From positions 248,001 through 312,000 of the forward strand of contig BCHU01000012.1 of assembly GCA_001599715.1 (NCBI GenBank): a stretch of DNA of 64,000 bases, given 5' to 3'. The stretch's first letter is position 1. Every line of letters begins with the position of its first letter. Shown piece by piece: positions 35,883 through 48,744 of the stretch. The notes below the pieces were generated by a model. It did not search any database and had not been told where the DNA came from. It saw only the letters and a program-made list of their open reading frames with translations. The stretch is from Phaeotremella fagi. Lineage: Eukaryota > Basidiomycota > Tremellomycetes > Tremellales > Phaeotremellaceae. Position numbers and translations under genes: made by a program.

Positions 35883-38275
35883 ATGTCTGATAGTATCAGT
35901 ACACCAAGACGAAGATCAACCCCCAAAACAGAAAAGACAACTCTCCTAACGCCGCACAACAAATTTCAAAAATCGCCCAAACCACCACTAAAACGTCCAA
36001 CCCGTTCGTTACACATTTCAATCTCCCTACTCATCCTAGTCGTCTTCGTCCTCTACGGCCAACGACAAATAACTAACAACAAACCTAAAAAATATGAATT
36101 CGGTGTAAATGATTTACCTGAATTCTATGGGATCTGTTCGAAAGACGGTAAAAAAATTTATACGGTACCTGTGGAAAGTGGAGTTGGGGCTGTTGAATGT
36201 GTCGTCGTCGGTGGGAAGGAAGTTGTCGATTCCGGAAGTTTGGGTAGGTTATACATTCGTGAAAGTGGGACTTTTATTGATTGGATTAGCTGGTGTTAGA
36301 CGTCGATGGGGTGAGAAAGGTGTTTTTGGCGGAGTCGACAATTCCCCTGAACATATTCGTAAATCAGGTGGTCTAGAAATCATCTACCTTCCTCCTGGGC
36401 ACAGTCTGACTCCAGTAAGTTATCATCACTGTCTACTGCTAATAACATACCTAGGGATTGGTCGACTCTCACACCCATCCACTAGAATATGGTCATTCCC
36501 AACAACTCCCTTTACTAGGTTCGAAATCGATTGCCGAAGTTTTAGACAGAGTCGAAGAATTCGTTAGAACCAAATATCCACTTTTACCGAAAGGAGCTTG
36601 GATAGAGGGTCTAGGATGGGATCAGAATTTATGGGATGTTAAAGAGTTTCCAACGGCTGTCAGTGATTTAAGATCCATTGCAAGCACCTACTTACGTCTC
36701 GTAGGCCGATATCGAATCCTCAGATCTACTTCGTGGCTTACCTATAGCTTTGAAACGTATTGACGTCCACGCTGAATGGGTCTCACCAACAATCCTACAA
36801 CAGCTAGGGGAACTACCAGAAGAAGTTGAAGGTGGTCAAATAGTTCGAGATAAAGATGGTAACCCGACTGGTGTATTCGTGAGTCTAACATTAAATTCGA
36901 CTAATGAAAGGTTGATAACGCCATGGATCTACTGGACGCTATCAGACCACCGTGGACGTTTGATCAGATGAAGATGTATCTGGATCTTTTGGCTAGGGAT
37001 GGGTTAAGGAAAGGATTGACTGGTGTCCACGATGCCGGAGCTAGTTTACGGGATATAGAGTTTTTCTTAAAGTGAGTGTAGATTTAGGTCTGGGCTGAGA
37101 TGTAGGGTTCAGAAAATGGAGAAACTTCCAGTGAGTCGTTTGATGTTGACATTGAACGCAACTGACATTGACAGATGAGATTTTATACAATGGTAAGTGC
37201 GGGATGTAACTCCACCTAACGTTCAGCTCGCATGCGACGATAGAGAATCATACTGTGGTGATAAAGTGGAAAAGATAGATAATCTCGGTGGTACGTTTAC
37301 ACCTAACCAATCCAAAAGCAAAGTACTGAGTCTTGATGAATAGACGGAAGATTCAGTTTGAAATCTGTCAAATTGTTTGCAGACGGAGCTTTAGGATCTC
37401 GCGGAGCAGCGTTGATAGATGATTATACTGATCAACCAGGATGGAAAGGTATCATGAGAAGTAAAGAGGAAATCTGGAAACCGTTGATCAAAGCCTTTCA
37501 TGATGGGGTAAGTGATTCGTCAACAAGCAAGACTACTCACTAATCGTAACAGGGCTGGCAAGTGGTAAGTCGACAGGACCGAACAACATAAACTAACCTC
37601 TCACCCAGAACGTCCACGCCATAGGAGACCGAGCGAACCACATAATCCTCGATGCGATGGAATCAGCTCTCTCCCCTAACCAAACCCTATCCAAAGAACG
37701 TAGATTCCGACTCGAACACGCCCAAATCCTAACAGAATCTGATCTAAAAAGAGCAACCTCCCTAGGAATAATCGCTTCCTACCAACCGACACACGCTACC
37801 TCCGACATGTCATATGCTGAAAACCGATTAGGCGGGGAAAGGATTCAATTCGCTTACGCTTGGAAAAGCTATTTGAAGTTTGGTGGGAGGATAACGTTGG
37901 GTAGCGATTTCCCGGTTGAGAGTGTTGATCCTTTACGAGGGTTTTATTCGGCTGTGAGTAGATGTTGGGAAAATGGGGATAGTCCACATGGCGTTGGGGG
38001 TTGGTATCCAAATGAGAAATTAAGTAGGGAGGAGACTTTACGTGGGATGACGGTTGATCGTAGGTCGTTTCACTTTTTCAACATTGACATCGACTCATAC
38101 GATTATAGCGGCGTACGCTTCTTTCTCAACTGCCACTGGCTCACTTGAGATCGGGAAACGATTCGACGCAGTGATCTGGGATGACGATCTCATGACAGTA
38201 GACCAAAATGAAATTCTAGATGTCAAAGTTAAAGCGACTTTGATAGATGGCAAACTAGTTTTTGGAAAGATTTAG
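35883..38275 (+). CDS. Membrane-anchored amidohydrolase, YtcJ-like
   Basis: A protein of about 640 aa in the amidohydrolase-3 group of metal-dependent hydrolases. A basic N-terminus is followed by one membrane span (ISISLLILVVFVLYG), giving a type II layout. Metal and active-site motifs appear in order: DSHTHP, RIDVHAEWVS, SVKLFADGALGSRGA, NVHAIGDRAN, LEHAQILTESDL and GSDFPVESVDP. The substrate is unknown; bacterial relatives act on amides and carbamates. The middle of the gene is split into tiny exons of 25 nt (37106-37130), 18 nt (37175-37192) and 12 nt (37553-37564). The last encodes GWQV directly before the NVHAIGD block. Confidence 0.87.
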
Positions 38276-38334
38276 AATATATCTATAGAGATAGTTGTAT
38301 AGAGCATGAATTACATATGTACTCGTTTGTAGCA

Positions 38335-40349
38335 CTACAAACCTGCACCCATTTTTGACATTTTCTTATCATGACCTCTTGTTCTTGCAGCATTCGAATG
38401 ACCTCGACTACCTTTCCCACCTCTACCTCTTCCACCTCTACCACCTCGACCTCTTGACGATCCTTCACTTTGATTATCGTTTGAAGCTTGAGCTTGGGGT
38501 TTAGGTTTAGTCGCAGGTTTCGAAGCTGACCAATCATGTCGACCAAGTATAGCTTCTTTATGAGGCTAGGAATCGTGTTCAGCAAGTATCCAAGAAGAAA
38601 AGGTAACACCCACATTCCTATCCAACATAATCCTCCAACCTTCCAATTGATTATCGTCCATGCCTGTAACCTCTTTCAACTCCTTTCTAGCTTTCGAACG
38701 ACGAGTGTCGGCATCTTTATCGAACACTTTCTTATTGGACAGATAAGTCAATTCCAATTTGATCTGGATCTCTTGTTGTTTCCTAGTTTCTGCTGATACT
38801 GGATCGGGGGACGATGATCTTGATCCCTGTAAATGGAGTGAGCTCGGAGTTATTCTTTTGAGATTAAAGTCGACTTACGATCGAATCTCCATCATCATCT
38901 TCGTCCCCACTTCCACGCTCACTCTCACTTTCCTGGTCCCTACGTACTTTAACACCACTGAAGAATTCGTCGTCGCTCTCAGCACCACCTGCCCCACTTC
39001 TCTTCGGTGTTCGAACAGAATGATAAGCGTGACCATGGATCTCAGCTAAAGCTAATCTTTCAGCTTCCTCCTCTTCTTTCTGAGTTTCGACTAATCGTAA
39101 AATCGACGCTCGGAGATTATCAGGTATATCTTTACCGACGGATGGTAGGCTTCTACAACGATTATATATTAGCAAATGATTCAGATTCTGTCGGTCGTAG
39201 GAATTACTCACGATTCATCTTTCCCAAGTCTAAGTCTTGAGATATCCAATTCATCATCCCAAATGTTTCTGCGTTCCACTTTCGTAGTTGAAGTCGAAGA
39301 TGAAATTTGAGGTTGATGTTGATGTTGAGACCGAAGGAAATCTTTCAATTCTCCCAGTTCCTCCGGTAGATCCTCACCACCAGATAAGATATGATCGACA
39401 AGTAACGGATTCTCATCAGTGTGAGATCTGTATTGACGATGCTGGATAGCAGTTTTCAATAGATGTTTGGGAATGTTGTTGAACAAGTTTTCGAGTGATT
39501 CGAGCTATCGGGATTGATTCAGTAACCGTTGAAAATGAGACGATAATGGAGACTAACCTGTTTCCGTTGAATCATACTGATTCCCCTAATAGATTCCAAA
39601 ATCCCAATAATCTCTCTATCGAATCTACCGTTCCCGACTCCATTGAAAATGAATTGATAATCATCAAACAAACCACCGTCAATCAAAACCTTTGAACTTG
39701 ACGGATGACGATCACCGATTAAATCAAGCAAAGATGAACCACCACCGTCAACGAGATAACGCAAGAACAACAAAATATCAGCTTTGATTCGAATGCCAAT
39801 CTCCTTGTCCAGATCCATAGATTTCAATCGACGATAGAAATGATCTAGAGCCGGTACCACGATCTTTGAATTTTTGTCATCAGCAAAAGCTTGACGTAGG
39901 TGTTCAGAAGATCTGGTTAATCCAAATTGAACATAGAGGATCTTTTGGATCTCATAGATGGATTGTTGGGGTAACCACAAGAACGAGATTGAATGTGGTA
40001 ACAAAACGTTAACGATTTCTTTGATATAATTTGGATTCTTGTTCAAAACGATTTCGGTAATTCGTTGAAGAGTTTGTAAATGATTTTGATAAACGACACA
40101 AGAGTTGATTAACAATTCAATCGGTGTTTCGATACTCTCGTTACCAACTAAATCAGATAAAACCTTTAACGGTAGAACTGGTACACTTTTTGAATCTTGG
40201 TTCAAAGTTGATAAAGTCTGGATCGAGAGGAGGTTCAATATTGGTGTTAAAAGAGTGAGCTTTTCAGTTGATTCTTTACTTTCTTTAAGCTTCTTTAGGA
40301 GGTGGGGGAGTGCTTTAGGTGGAGCTGGAGATTTTAGGATGTCAGGCAT
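38335..40349 (-). CDS. CUE3: CUE-domain protein, ASCC2/Cue3 (Rqt3) family
   Basis: A five-exon gene of about 600 aa. The N-terminal helical region (MPDILKSPAPPKALPHLLKKL onward, with IPxEL-like helices to IQRKQ) is followed by a CUE ubiquitin-binding domain, LESLENLFNNIPKHLLKTAI...VDHILSGGEDLPEELGEL. The C-terminus has GMDDNQLEGWRIMLDRN, then across an intron PHKEAILGRHDWSAS, and an Arg/Gly-rich basic tail (RGRGGRGGRGRGGKG). ASCC2/Cue3 is a subunit of the complex that splits collided ribosomes. The last intron is needed: without it the frame stops 17 codons after LDRN and the RG tail is lost. It lies next to DEF1, another CUE protein. Confidence 0.8.
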
Positions 40350-40845
40350 AGTTGATCAGGTCGGTGATTGAAAGATATAGAAGAATGGAAGGAAGAATTA
40401 GATCAATTATTTTGATTTACAGATATAATGCCGTAATTTCAGTTTGGTTTCAAATGCAACCTTTAATGGCACGACATAACCACAAACACCTCTCCAAACG
40501 TAACATCATCAAAAAGATACCTGACTACGTAAAATTAACTCATTGAAGAATCGGTGACAGATCCAAGTTCCGCTCTAGCAGAGAAACGAGTACGATGAAA
40601 AAAAAAAGTTGAAAAAAAAAGAAAAAAAAAATGTGTCAAAAAAATAATGTGTAAAGAGTCAGATTTGGGTTTTTTTTTTAAACCATGATGGTGAAAAAAA
40701 GGGAAAAGCTAAAAAGAATATTTCCTTGGAATGAAAACAATGATGATGAACATAAGGTTTGCGATTGAACGTTTTTTGGAGAATAAATAAATAAATGGAA
40801 GAAAGAAATGGAGTGGTGAAGTTCAGCTCATCCTAGCGCCTATTG
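40350..40845. other. DEF1 / CUE3 intergenic region, A-rich
   Basis: 496 bp between two minus-strand genes. It includes homopurine A runs at about 40597-40690, in what should be the DEF1 3' flank or UTR. No gene was recognised. Confidence 0.5.
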
Positions 40846-43661
40846 TTACCAACCTGAATAACCGTTTCTTGATTGACCATAAGCATGGTTATGAGCGCCG
40901 TATTGGGACCATTCGTTTTGGTAAGCTCCTCCATAAGGATAACCACCGAAACCACCTTGAGCTTGTTGAGTACCAACTTGAGCTTGAGCCTGAGCTTGAG
41001 GTGGTTGTTGTTGGGCACCACCGATTCTTGAAGGTTGTTGACCGACAGCTTGTGGGGTTTGGTTCGTTTTGTAACTGTCATCTGGAGTTTGAACTTGACC
41101 AGCTCTAGATTGAGCGTTCGAAGTGGACGTGATCGAAGATGACGCTGATGGGGTGTTGATGCCTAAATATCCATGATGGGATTGGTAGGATTGAGGTTGA
41201 TGAGGTTGAGTACCTGGGGTTTGAGATGGGGTCGAGGTAGCCTGTTGTTGGGTTTGCTGTTGACCTGCTTGTTGTTGAGGTTGTTGACCTTGAATAGGTT
41301 GTGGTTTTGCATCCCCGTATCTACCCAAGAAAGATGCTTGATCGTCATAACCTGCAGTTGGGTACGATTGTGGTGCGCCATAAGGTGAATGACTAGCTGG
41401 TGAAGGTTTACTAGCTTGAGGAAGTGGTGCAGGTGCAGGAGCTGGTTGACCGTAAAGACTTCTTTGAGCGATAGGGTAGTATTGTTGGAAACCTTGAGGA
41501 GCTTGGTTGTCTGTGAAAGTTAGTTTTATTCGATCAAGCTTACATCCACTTACACTGATGGTAGTACGGGTTGTAAGGTGCAGCTTGATAGTAACCCATG
41601 TTGTTCATTTGAGAATAGTATCCACCTTGTTGATGAGGCAAAGATTGAGGTTGAGCAGGTGCGGCAGGTGCTGGTGCAGCGCTTGGAGCCTTTGGTTCTT
41701 CAGGTCTGGGGTAACCACTGGCAGCGAACGAGTCGTAAGCTGATCGTTGAGCTCCACCGTAAATGTCGTTCGTGGATTGAGTGTGTTGTTGCTCGTGACT
41801 TGGTTGACCGAATGGATGAGATTGTTGACCGATACCACCGAACGGTGCGTCGTAGGGACTAGCTGCGGGTTGAGATGGTGTAGGAGCGTGTTGTTGAGGT
41901 TGATGGGTTTGGGTTTGAGATTCGGCAGCTTGAGGTTGGGATCCCAACGTGTTGTAGTAGTCCTGGAGGTCAGTACTCGGATCAAAATCAAGAACTTACT
42001 TGTTGACGGTAGAACTGGTTTTGCTCTTGAGAAGGAGCAGGTTGAGTGGCAGCACTTTGACCGTAGTGATTTTGGTATTGCTGTTGCAATGTTTGAGATG
42101 AATATTGACTTGGAGGTTGTTGAGTTTGAGAATGTTGGGAGTAGTAGTCAACAGCGGGTGCTGGAGCCGCAGAGGTAGGTGCGATAGGTTGAGGTTGTGC
42201 TTGAGCTTGAGCTGGTGCAGGAGGTTGAACGGCTCGAACAGGAGAAACAGGTGCGGGTCTTGGAGCCTCTGCGACAGGTTCTGGAACAGGTGTATCGACA
42301 CCGTCACCGTTCAAACCACCGAAACTTAGACTTCCGAATTGCATCTCTACTGAACCTAAACCAGATGCTGAAGGTGGTAGAACGACGGCTTCACCAGTCT
42401 TGTATCTTGAAGCTGCTCTGGAGTTTGTACGAGGTTGTTGAACAGGGACAGGGACGGCTGCACTGACTTTTGGTACAACGGTGTTGAACCCTGGTGGTCC
42501 GGTGTAAGTCGTGACTGGTTCTGGAGCGACGACAGGGGTTGGTTCAGGCTGAGACCAATCCGGTTGGGTACCTGAACTGATGATTGCTGGGTCTGTGTGC
42601 CAAGATTCAGGTTCAGCTTCCGGCTCTGGAGCAGTCTCTGTGGGTTCATCGAGCGCTGCGGCTTGTTGTTCAATTTCCTCAGCAGCTGGAGCGTCACCGA
42701 ATGCTTCAGGTTCTTGAACAGCTTCTTCCGTGATTTCCTCTGGAACTTCGACTTCTTCTTGAGCGACAGGTTCATCCGTTGTGGTTTCTGGTTCGACGAC
42801 TGGTTCTGGGACAACAGGTGCGGGTGCAGGGATTGGTTTAGGTTTTTCGACGGGTCTAAGAATTAGTAATGTTCATTTTGCGTTACTTACTTGGCGATTT
42901 GAGCCCAAGTCATTTTTGGCTTAACGACCGCTGGAACGGGTTTCTTGATCTCCTCTTCCCAACCGCTACCACCGGATTTCGCAGCTTGTTCGACTTCTTT
43001 AACAGCAGGTGCGTCACCCCAACCACCAGCAGCTGAGAAATCATCACCTTTAGATGGTTCAGGTAAATCCGATGTTTCTGGATCAGCAGAGATGGCTTCT
43101 GAAACTTGATGAGCCCAACCTTCTGTAGTTGTAGCGGTTGTCGTGGCGAACGAATCGGTAGTAGACTTGTGGATACCGTTGGTACCGTTGGCTCCAGATA
43201 GACCACCTCTTCCACCCCGACCACCACCGCGACCTCCCCTACCACCTCTGAATGGTTCACCACCTCGTCCACCTCTACCCCCTCTTGCTCCACCTCTACC
43301 ACCACGACCACCTCTGAAACCTTCACCACCTTCGGTCGTTTCCCATCCTCCAGAATCAGCGTTCCTGTTGGAGTGACCTTTTGATGTTGTTTCCTTGGTT
43401 GGTTTAGAAGGCTTCTTTCTGGTTGCTTGGGTGAATTGATGGGCTCGACCTAGGGAGGGTTTAGTGATAAGGTGAGATGGGGTTTTGAATTTAAGGTTGA
43501 GACGACTTACCTTCAGTGATTGCCATGGCAGCTTCATCAACGCTACCTTTTGCTTCCTGAACAACGTAGGCTAAATCAGCTTCATCCCAAGATGGAAAGA
43601 TAGATTTTAATTGTTTAAGCTGTGAGCTATATTTTGTGGCTAATCCATCGATTGAAGCCAT
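40846..43661 (-). CDS. DEF1: RNA polymerase II degradation factor Def1
   Basis: A protein of about 875 aa starting MASIDGLATKYSSQLKQLKS with an N-terminal CUE domain (LKSIFPSWDEADLAYVVQEA). An RGG-rich block follows (GGRGGARGGRGG), then acidic/Pro-Val-rich sequence and a very long Gln/Pro/Tyr-rich tail ending GQSRNGYSGW. Yeast Def1 promotes ubiquitylation of stalled RNA polymerase II; its Gln-rich tail restrains nuclear entry until proteolytic cleavage. The segment SVEMQFGSLSFGGL resembles a short block of animal UBAP2/UBAP2L, the proposed Def1 counterparts. The RGG block within the CUE-side half is reminiscent of those too. Four introns are placed by frame. Confidence 0.85.
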
Positions 43662-44235
43662 TGTGAGTGTGGAGTGGGTGTGTGGTGTAGGGTTGGAATG
43701 AGTTGAATGATATTTGATGGAATTTGATGGAAGATTTGAATCGATTGATGAGGTTGAGATGGTTGATTGATTGATATCTGTTGTAGCACTAGACAAGAGA
43801 TATCAAGAGTGAGATGGTGTTGTGGTGACTATCTCTTTGTTCCTTCTTGAATGGTATATGAAGAATGAAGAGATGACTGAAATGGAATATAGATGTAGTA
43901 GATGGAATTCCAGGTAGAAGGCACTCAGTAACCGACAACCACTCACCGCGCACGTCACGCTCTCTTCTGCCACATTCAATCTTTAGTTTGGTCGTGCTTT
44001 TTGTTCAGTTATAACGCCGATATCACCGAACCCTGGCTAACTACTATCACTGTTCATAAATCCACGTCATTGATATAATATTTTGAGTATCAGAAGATTT
44101 CAGTGAAGATTTGCTCTCAAGGTCTACATATATATCGTATTTATATACCATATATCTCAACACTCACTCAAGGTCCTACGGCACCCATCTTGACACTTCA
44201 CTAACCTCACTCTCCACTCCCACCTACCACCCACC
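43662..44235. promoter_or_regulatory. Divergent promoter region, DEF1 / NOG1
   Basis: 574 bp between divergent start codons. The DEF1 side is rich in TTGATT/TGATGG repeats. The NOG1 side has TATATATCGTATTTATATACC (split here across 44127-44150) and CT-rich leader sequence. No specific factor site was named. Confidence 0.4.
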
Positions 44236-46476
44236 ATGTCTTCAGTCGCGGGTCTCCAGCGCATTGCGCCTGTGCCAACAGCAACAGATTTCATCGACAT
44301 GGTCCTCAACTCGACCATGAGGAAAACTCCAACTGTCATTCATAAGAATGTAAGTCCAAAACACCTAACTGCTTACTAACGTTTTCAGTTCAAAATCTCT
44401 CGTATCAGAAATTGTAAGTCACTCTGACGTCCCCACTAACCTTTAGTCTACATGAGAAAAGTCAAATTCACCCAAGACGTCTTTGATGAAAAGATTGGTC
44501 GTATCATTACAGAATTCCCAATCCTGGATGTAAGTTGCTGTAACGTCTCTGGCTGATATCAGAATCTCCACCCTTTCCTCTCATCCCTTCTCAACGTTCT
44601 ATACGACAAAAACCATTACAAACTTGCTTTGGGTCAATTGAACACCGCCCGTCATCTTATCCAACAAGTCGCCAAAGATTACTGTCGATTACTCAAATTC
44701 GGTGACTCCCTTTATAGATGTAAACAACTCAAGAAAGCTGCTTTGGGTCGTATGGCAACTATCATGAGAAGACAAAAGGATCCACTAGCTTATCTAGAAC
44801 AAGTTAGACAACATATCGGTCGTTTACCTGCTATCGACCCCAACACCAGAACTTTGTTGATCTGTGGTTATCCAAACGTTGGAAAGAGTAGTTTCGTCAA
44901 CAAAGTTACCAGAGCTGATGTCGATGTTCAACCTGTAAGTGGAGATTTCTGACCGTCTACTGACTGTCAGTACGCCTTCACCACCAAATCCCTCTTTGTC
45001 GGTCATATGGATTACAAATACCTCAGATGGCAAGTCATCGACACACCTGGTGTTTTAGACCACCCTCTTGAAGAGATGAACACCATCGAAATGCAATCCA
45101 TCACAGCTTTGGCGCATTTACGTTCAGCCGTCATGTACTTTATGGATCTATCCGAACAATGTGGTTTCACCATCGAAGCTCAATGTAAACTCTTCCACTC
45201 GATCAAACCCCTTTTCCTCAACAAACCAACTTTACTGGTTATCAACAAAATCGATATCGTCCGTTTGTCAGATCTATCACCTGAAAATCTAGCCTTTGTC
45301 GAAAGCATCACATCAGATCCTTCGGTTACAGTGGTTGAAGCTTCGTGTTACACTGAAGAAGGTGTCATGAACGTCAGAAACACTGCCTGTGACGCTTTAC
45401 TAGCTCATCGTGTTGAACAGAAATTGAAAGGTTCAAGAATCGAATCAGTGGCCAACAAGATCCACGTTGCTATCCCACAGAAACGTGATGATGTCGAACG
45501 TAAACCTTTCATACCAGCTGGAGTAGAGGGTAGAGTCAAATACGACAAGACGGACCCCAACAGAAGAAGAGTCGAGAGGGATGACGAAGTTGAGATGGAA
45601 GGATACGGAATCTATTCATCTGATATGAAGAGTGAGTTTGGTTGTCAGATTTTGGTTCATGGCTGACGCTTCATCAGAAAACTACATCCTTGCCGATGAT
45701 TCATGGAAACACGATATCATTCCAGAAATCATGCACGGAAAGAACATTGCCGACTTTATCGACCCTGATATCGCTGAGAAATTAGAGGCATTAGAAAGAG
45801 AGGAGGAAGCGTTAGAGGCCGAAGGGTTCTACGCATCAGATGATGAAGAGGAGGTGGGTTACTAATCGTCTATCCAAACCCTAAACTAACTTTCCCATAG
45901 CTCGATTCAGACGAAGAAGAATTCCGGGACGCCGCGAACCAAATCAAAAAGAAGACTGCGTCGATCAAAAAGATTTCCCAAGAGAAGAACCATCTTCAAA
46001 ATCGACCTATCATCCCTCGTAAAAAGAAGCCAGTTTCTTTAACAGAGTTTACGACAGGGATGAGAAGAGCTGGACATGATCCATCGGCGATTGAGAAACG
46101 AGCGAAGAGATTGGTTGAAGCTAAGAAAGCGGCTTGGGAAGCTGCTGGCGGTGATGACAACTTTGGTGATGATGGTGGGATGGATGTTGACGTTGATATG
46201 GAAGGTGAAGAAGAAGAAGAGGAAGGACCATCTAAAGGTCATAAACCCAAGATCCAAAAATCAATGGCCGTCGATAGAACACCACGGGGTAACAGACAAT
46301 TCGCGGGTTTGGCAACAAGACAACAATCCGATAAAGCTGTCTTGCTACGTAAATTCGCACAGAGAGAACCTAACAGATTGGCTAAAGCCAGTGAATCTGA
46401 TAGACATGTGCCGATCACTAGACCTAAATGGATGTTGGCTGGTAAGAGAAAGGGTGGGAAGACTGATCGTAGATAG
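44236..46476 (+). CDS. NOG1: Nucleolar GTP-binding protein 1
   Basis: NOG1 is an essential GTPase of 60S ribosome assembly in the nucleolus and nucleoplasm. It begins [20 protein letters not shown] and has about six short introns and roughly 650 aa. The N-terminal helical bundle ([18 protein letters not shown]) is typical. In the Obg-type GTPase domain the P-loop is GYPNVGKSS, switch I lies in [13 protein letters not shown]3 is DTPGV and G4 is NKID. The C-terminal NOGCT part carries an acidic stretch and the [22 protein letters not shown] basic region ending [11 protein letters not shown] mid-gene intron lies at about 45630-45677. Identification is secure. Confidence 0.96.
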
Positions 46477-46755
46477 AGTAGAGGGGTTGTTTGTATCATT
46501 ATACAGGTGGTTTGGCTTTATGATTTCGGTTCGATATACCATTTGATCTTCATGCATTCTTTTAGTTGGATAGGTGTTTTATCGAATCACAGTACAAAAA
46601 GTACGAAACAACATTGCATTCTTACATAAATCTAAAATCTAAACAACAGATTAACCAGAGAATAGGGAAAAAAAGTCCATGAGAAAAAGTACAACCCAAG
46701 CAATATTCTAAATGATTATAAGACCCGAAATCCCAAAGAAAAGAAACATTATAGA

Positions 46756-48381
46756 TCACCGAAACAATCTCAATCGTCCATCAAGCCCACCATACGGAGA
46801 ATGATTATCCACACTGAGCCCCAATCCCAAACCCAAGGTTTGGTTTTCATCCGACTCAAATTCCAAAGTCCCACTGACGACATCCCCAATGAATTTCCTG
46901 TAACCCTCTTCATCCTCTGATTCCAATAACGCTGAATGGGTTATGATGATTTCAGTCGCCGAGTTGGAATTGTGGTGTGTTTTCGTGTTTGGTGCATAGA
47001 ACGGATGAGGTGAGAGGTAATCATTTGAATTGGTAGGTGTTAAAAGTACCGATGTGTTCGATGAAGTACTCGACGCACTCGACATCGACGACGTCGACGA
47101 AATGGTTGACATAGGTTGACTAATCTGTTTGATCGGTGTGGAGAATGTATCAAAATTCCCCATAGGAGTCTTTGGTGATCCAGAAATACCGTTTGCAAAA
47201 CTACCGATCGAGACCGAAACCTCCTCTTCCAACCCACCAGACCGTCTTTGACTCTCCCAGAAGCATTTCAATTCCCTAATATCCCTCTTGGTCAGATTAT
47301 CTATCCCAATCAATCTAATCTCCTTCAAAGAGTTAGGTAAAATCTCTCCATCGTTTTGACGAACGACTTTCAATTTTTTCAAAACACCGAAATTCAGTTG
47401 GGGGAGATAAGACAGATCTAGATATTCTAATGAATCCGGGATGTTTTTGAGAAAAGTTTGGAGGGATTCGAGGGTTAGGTTGTAGCATGATGAAAGGGAT
47501 AATGATTTTAATATATCGAAATTTGGTTCTTGGTCTTCTTCCCTATCGACTGTGAACGGTAGAGTGACGATATCAGTGAAACTGAGATCGATCTTTTGGA
47601 TTCCATTCCCGATTCCCGAACGATCACCCAAAAAATTTAACCAATCTGAATTTGAAGTCGAACTCGATCCCAACCTCCGATGGAAATGGCAACCCCTAAA
47701 AGAAACATTCTCCAACCTCCTCCCCAAAACCCTAACTTTCCGTAGAACATCATGAGAACTGAAAACGGTGAACATGATCGATAAAGATATCATCTGGTCT
47801 ACCGGTAAATGGTTCAATAAATTTAACAACATGTTTTCGGGTGAATTTTTGGAATTGGATTTAGAGGTTAGGGTGAATGAGGATGATAGATGAAGATGTT
47901 TGATGGAGTTTAGGATTTTGTTGGTGAATCGGGTGGTATCTGAGGGGATTTTGGGGATGGAAGTGTAGATTTGAGTTTGGTGTAATGAAGGTGATAGAGC
48001 TAGTTCAGAGAACTATTGGGTGTCAGTCACTATTGACAGATGATAAAGGAGATGAAAGGTCGACTGACTTTACGACTGATCAATCTCGTGTTCAAAAGAT
48101 CGTCTAGATCTAACCATTCGAGAATCTCTATCAACACTTCATGAGGTAACAGACTTATAGGTGAGGATCCAGATTTGGGTGGAAGGATTTGATTCCTCTT
48201 GTGTCGATTGTTTGGGTCCCAGGGGGAGAGTAACATTGGTCTGGTCGTGTGCACACGCTGGTGGGGGAAGACACGGTTGGAGTATTTTGGTGAAGGGGAG
48301 TGGAGTGGTGGATAGAATGAGCGAGGTATGGGGGATGGTGATAGTGAGATGTCCATGGTGTATAGATGGTATATCTCTACT

Positions 48382-48415
<34 letters not shown>

Positions 48416-48449
48416 GTGTTGTTGCTTTGTTTGCCTCTGACAACGTCAT
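46756..48449 (-). CDS. F-box / leucine-rich-repeat-like protein
   Basis: Two exons with a 56-nt intron give up to 545 aa. The F-box is ISLLPHEVLIEILEWLDLDDL, continuing NTRLISRKFSELALSP across the intron. Downstream segments have LRR spacing (ENVSFRGCHF, IQKIDLSFTDI, LKSLSLSSCYNLT, LEYLDLSYLPQL, LKEIRLIGIDNL), followed by a Ser/Thr-rich tail. Such proteins recruit substrates to SCF ubiquitin ligases; the target is unknown. The start is uncertain. The first ATG (48447-48449) would put a run of about ten Asn codons in the protein, while a second in-frame ATG at 48354-48356 would leave that trinucleotide run in the 5' UTR. Confidence 0.8.
48382..48416. repeat. GTT/AAC trinucleotide microsatellite
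   Basis: Roughly ten GTT repeats on the plus strand (AAC on the coding strand) at the 5' end of the F-box/LRR gene. Depending on which start codon is used it encodes poly-Asn or is untranslated. Confidence 0.85.
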
Positions 48450-48744
48450 TCAACATCCGCATAAGGTAAGTAATCAAATTACGTAATCCATTTACGATAA
48501 GAGATTTTGATAGGTACTCTTAGTTGGCACAACAATGGATCAACGGTGATCAAGTAGGAGTACATAAACAATGGATATATCTCGAAGAATTGATCCCTTC
48601 ACCGAACCACTGATAAAAAATGGTACTGAAGGAAGCCCTCGCTAAGAAAAGGAGAGCTTAGTGATTGAAAAAAAAGTTCCTCGTCGTTGGAATTCCCATT
48701 TCATCCTATTCCCAACATCCAACCACAACTTCAACTCCCCAAGA

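Noticed and set aside
42887..43376. Pro-rich plus-strand protein opposite the Def1 RGG block
   Set aside because: It is the antisense reading of Gly/Arg codons.
48139..48477. Poly-Gln or poly-Cys proteins around the GTT run
   Set aside because: They are other-frame readings of the AAC microsatellite; only the frame with the F-box is supported.
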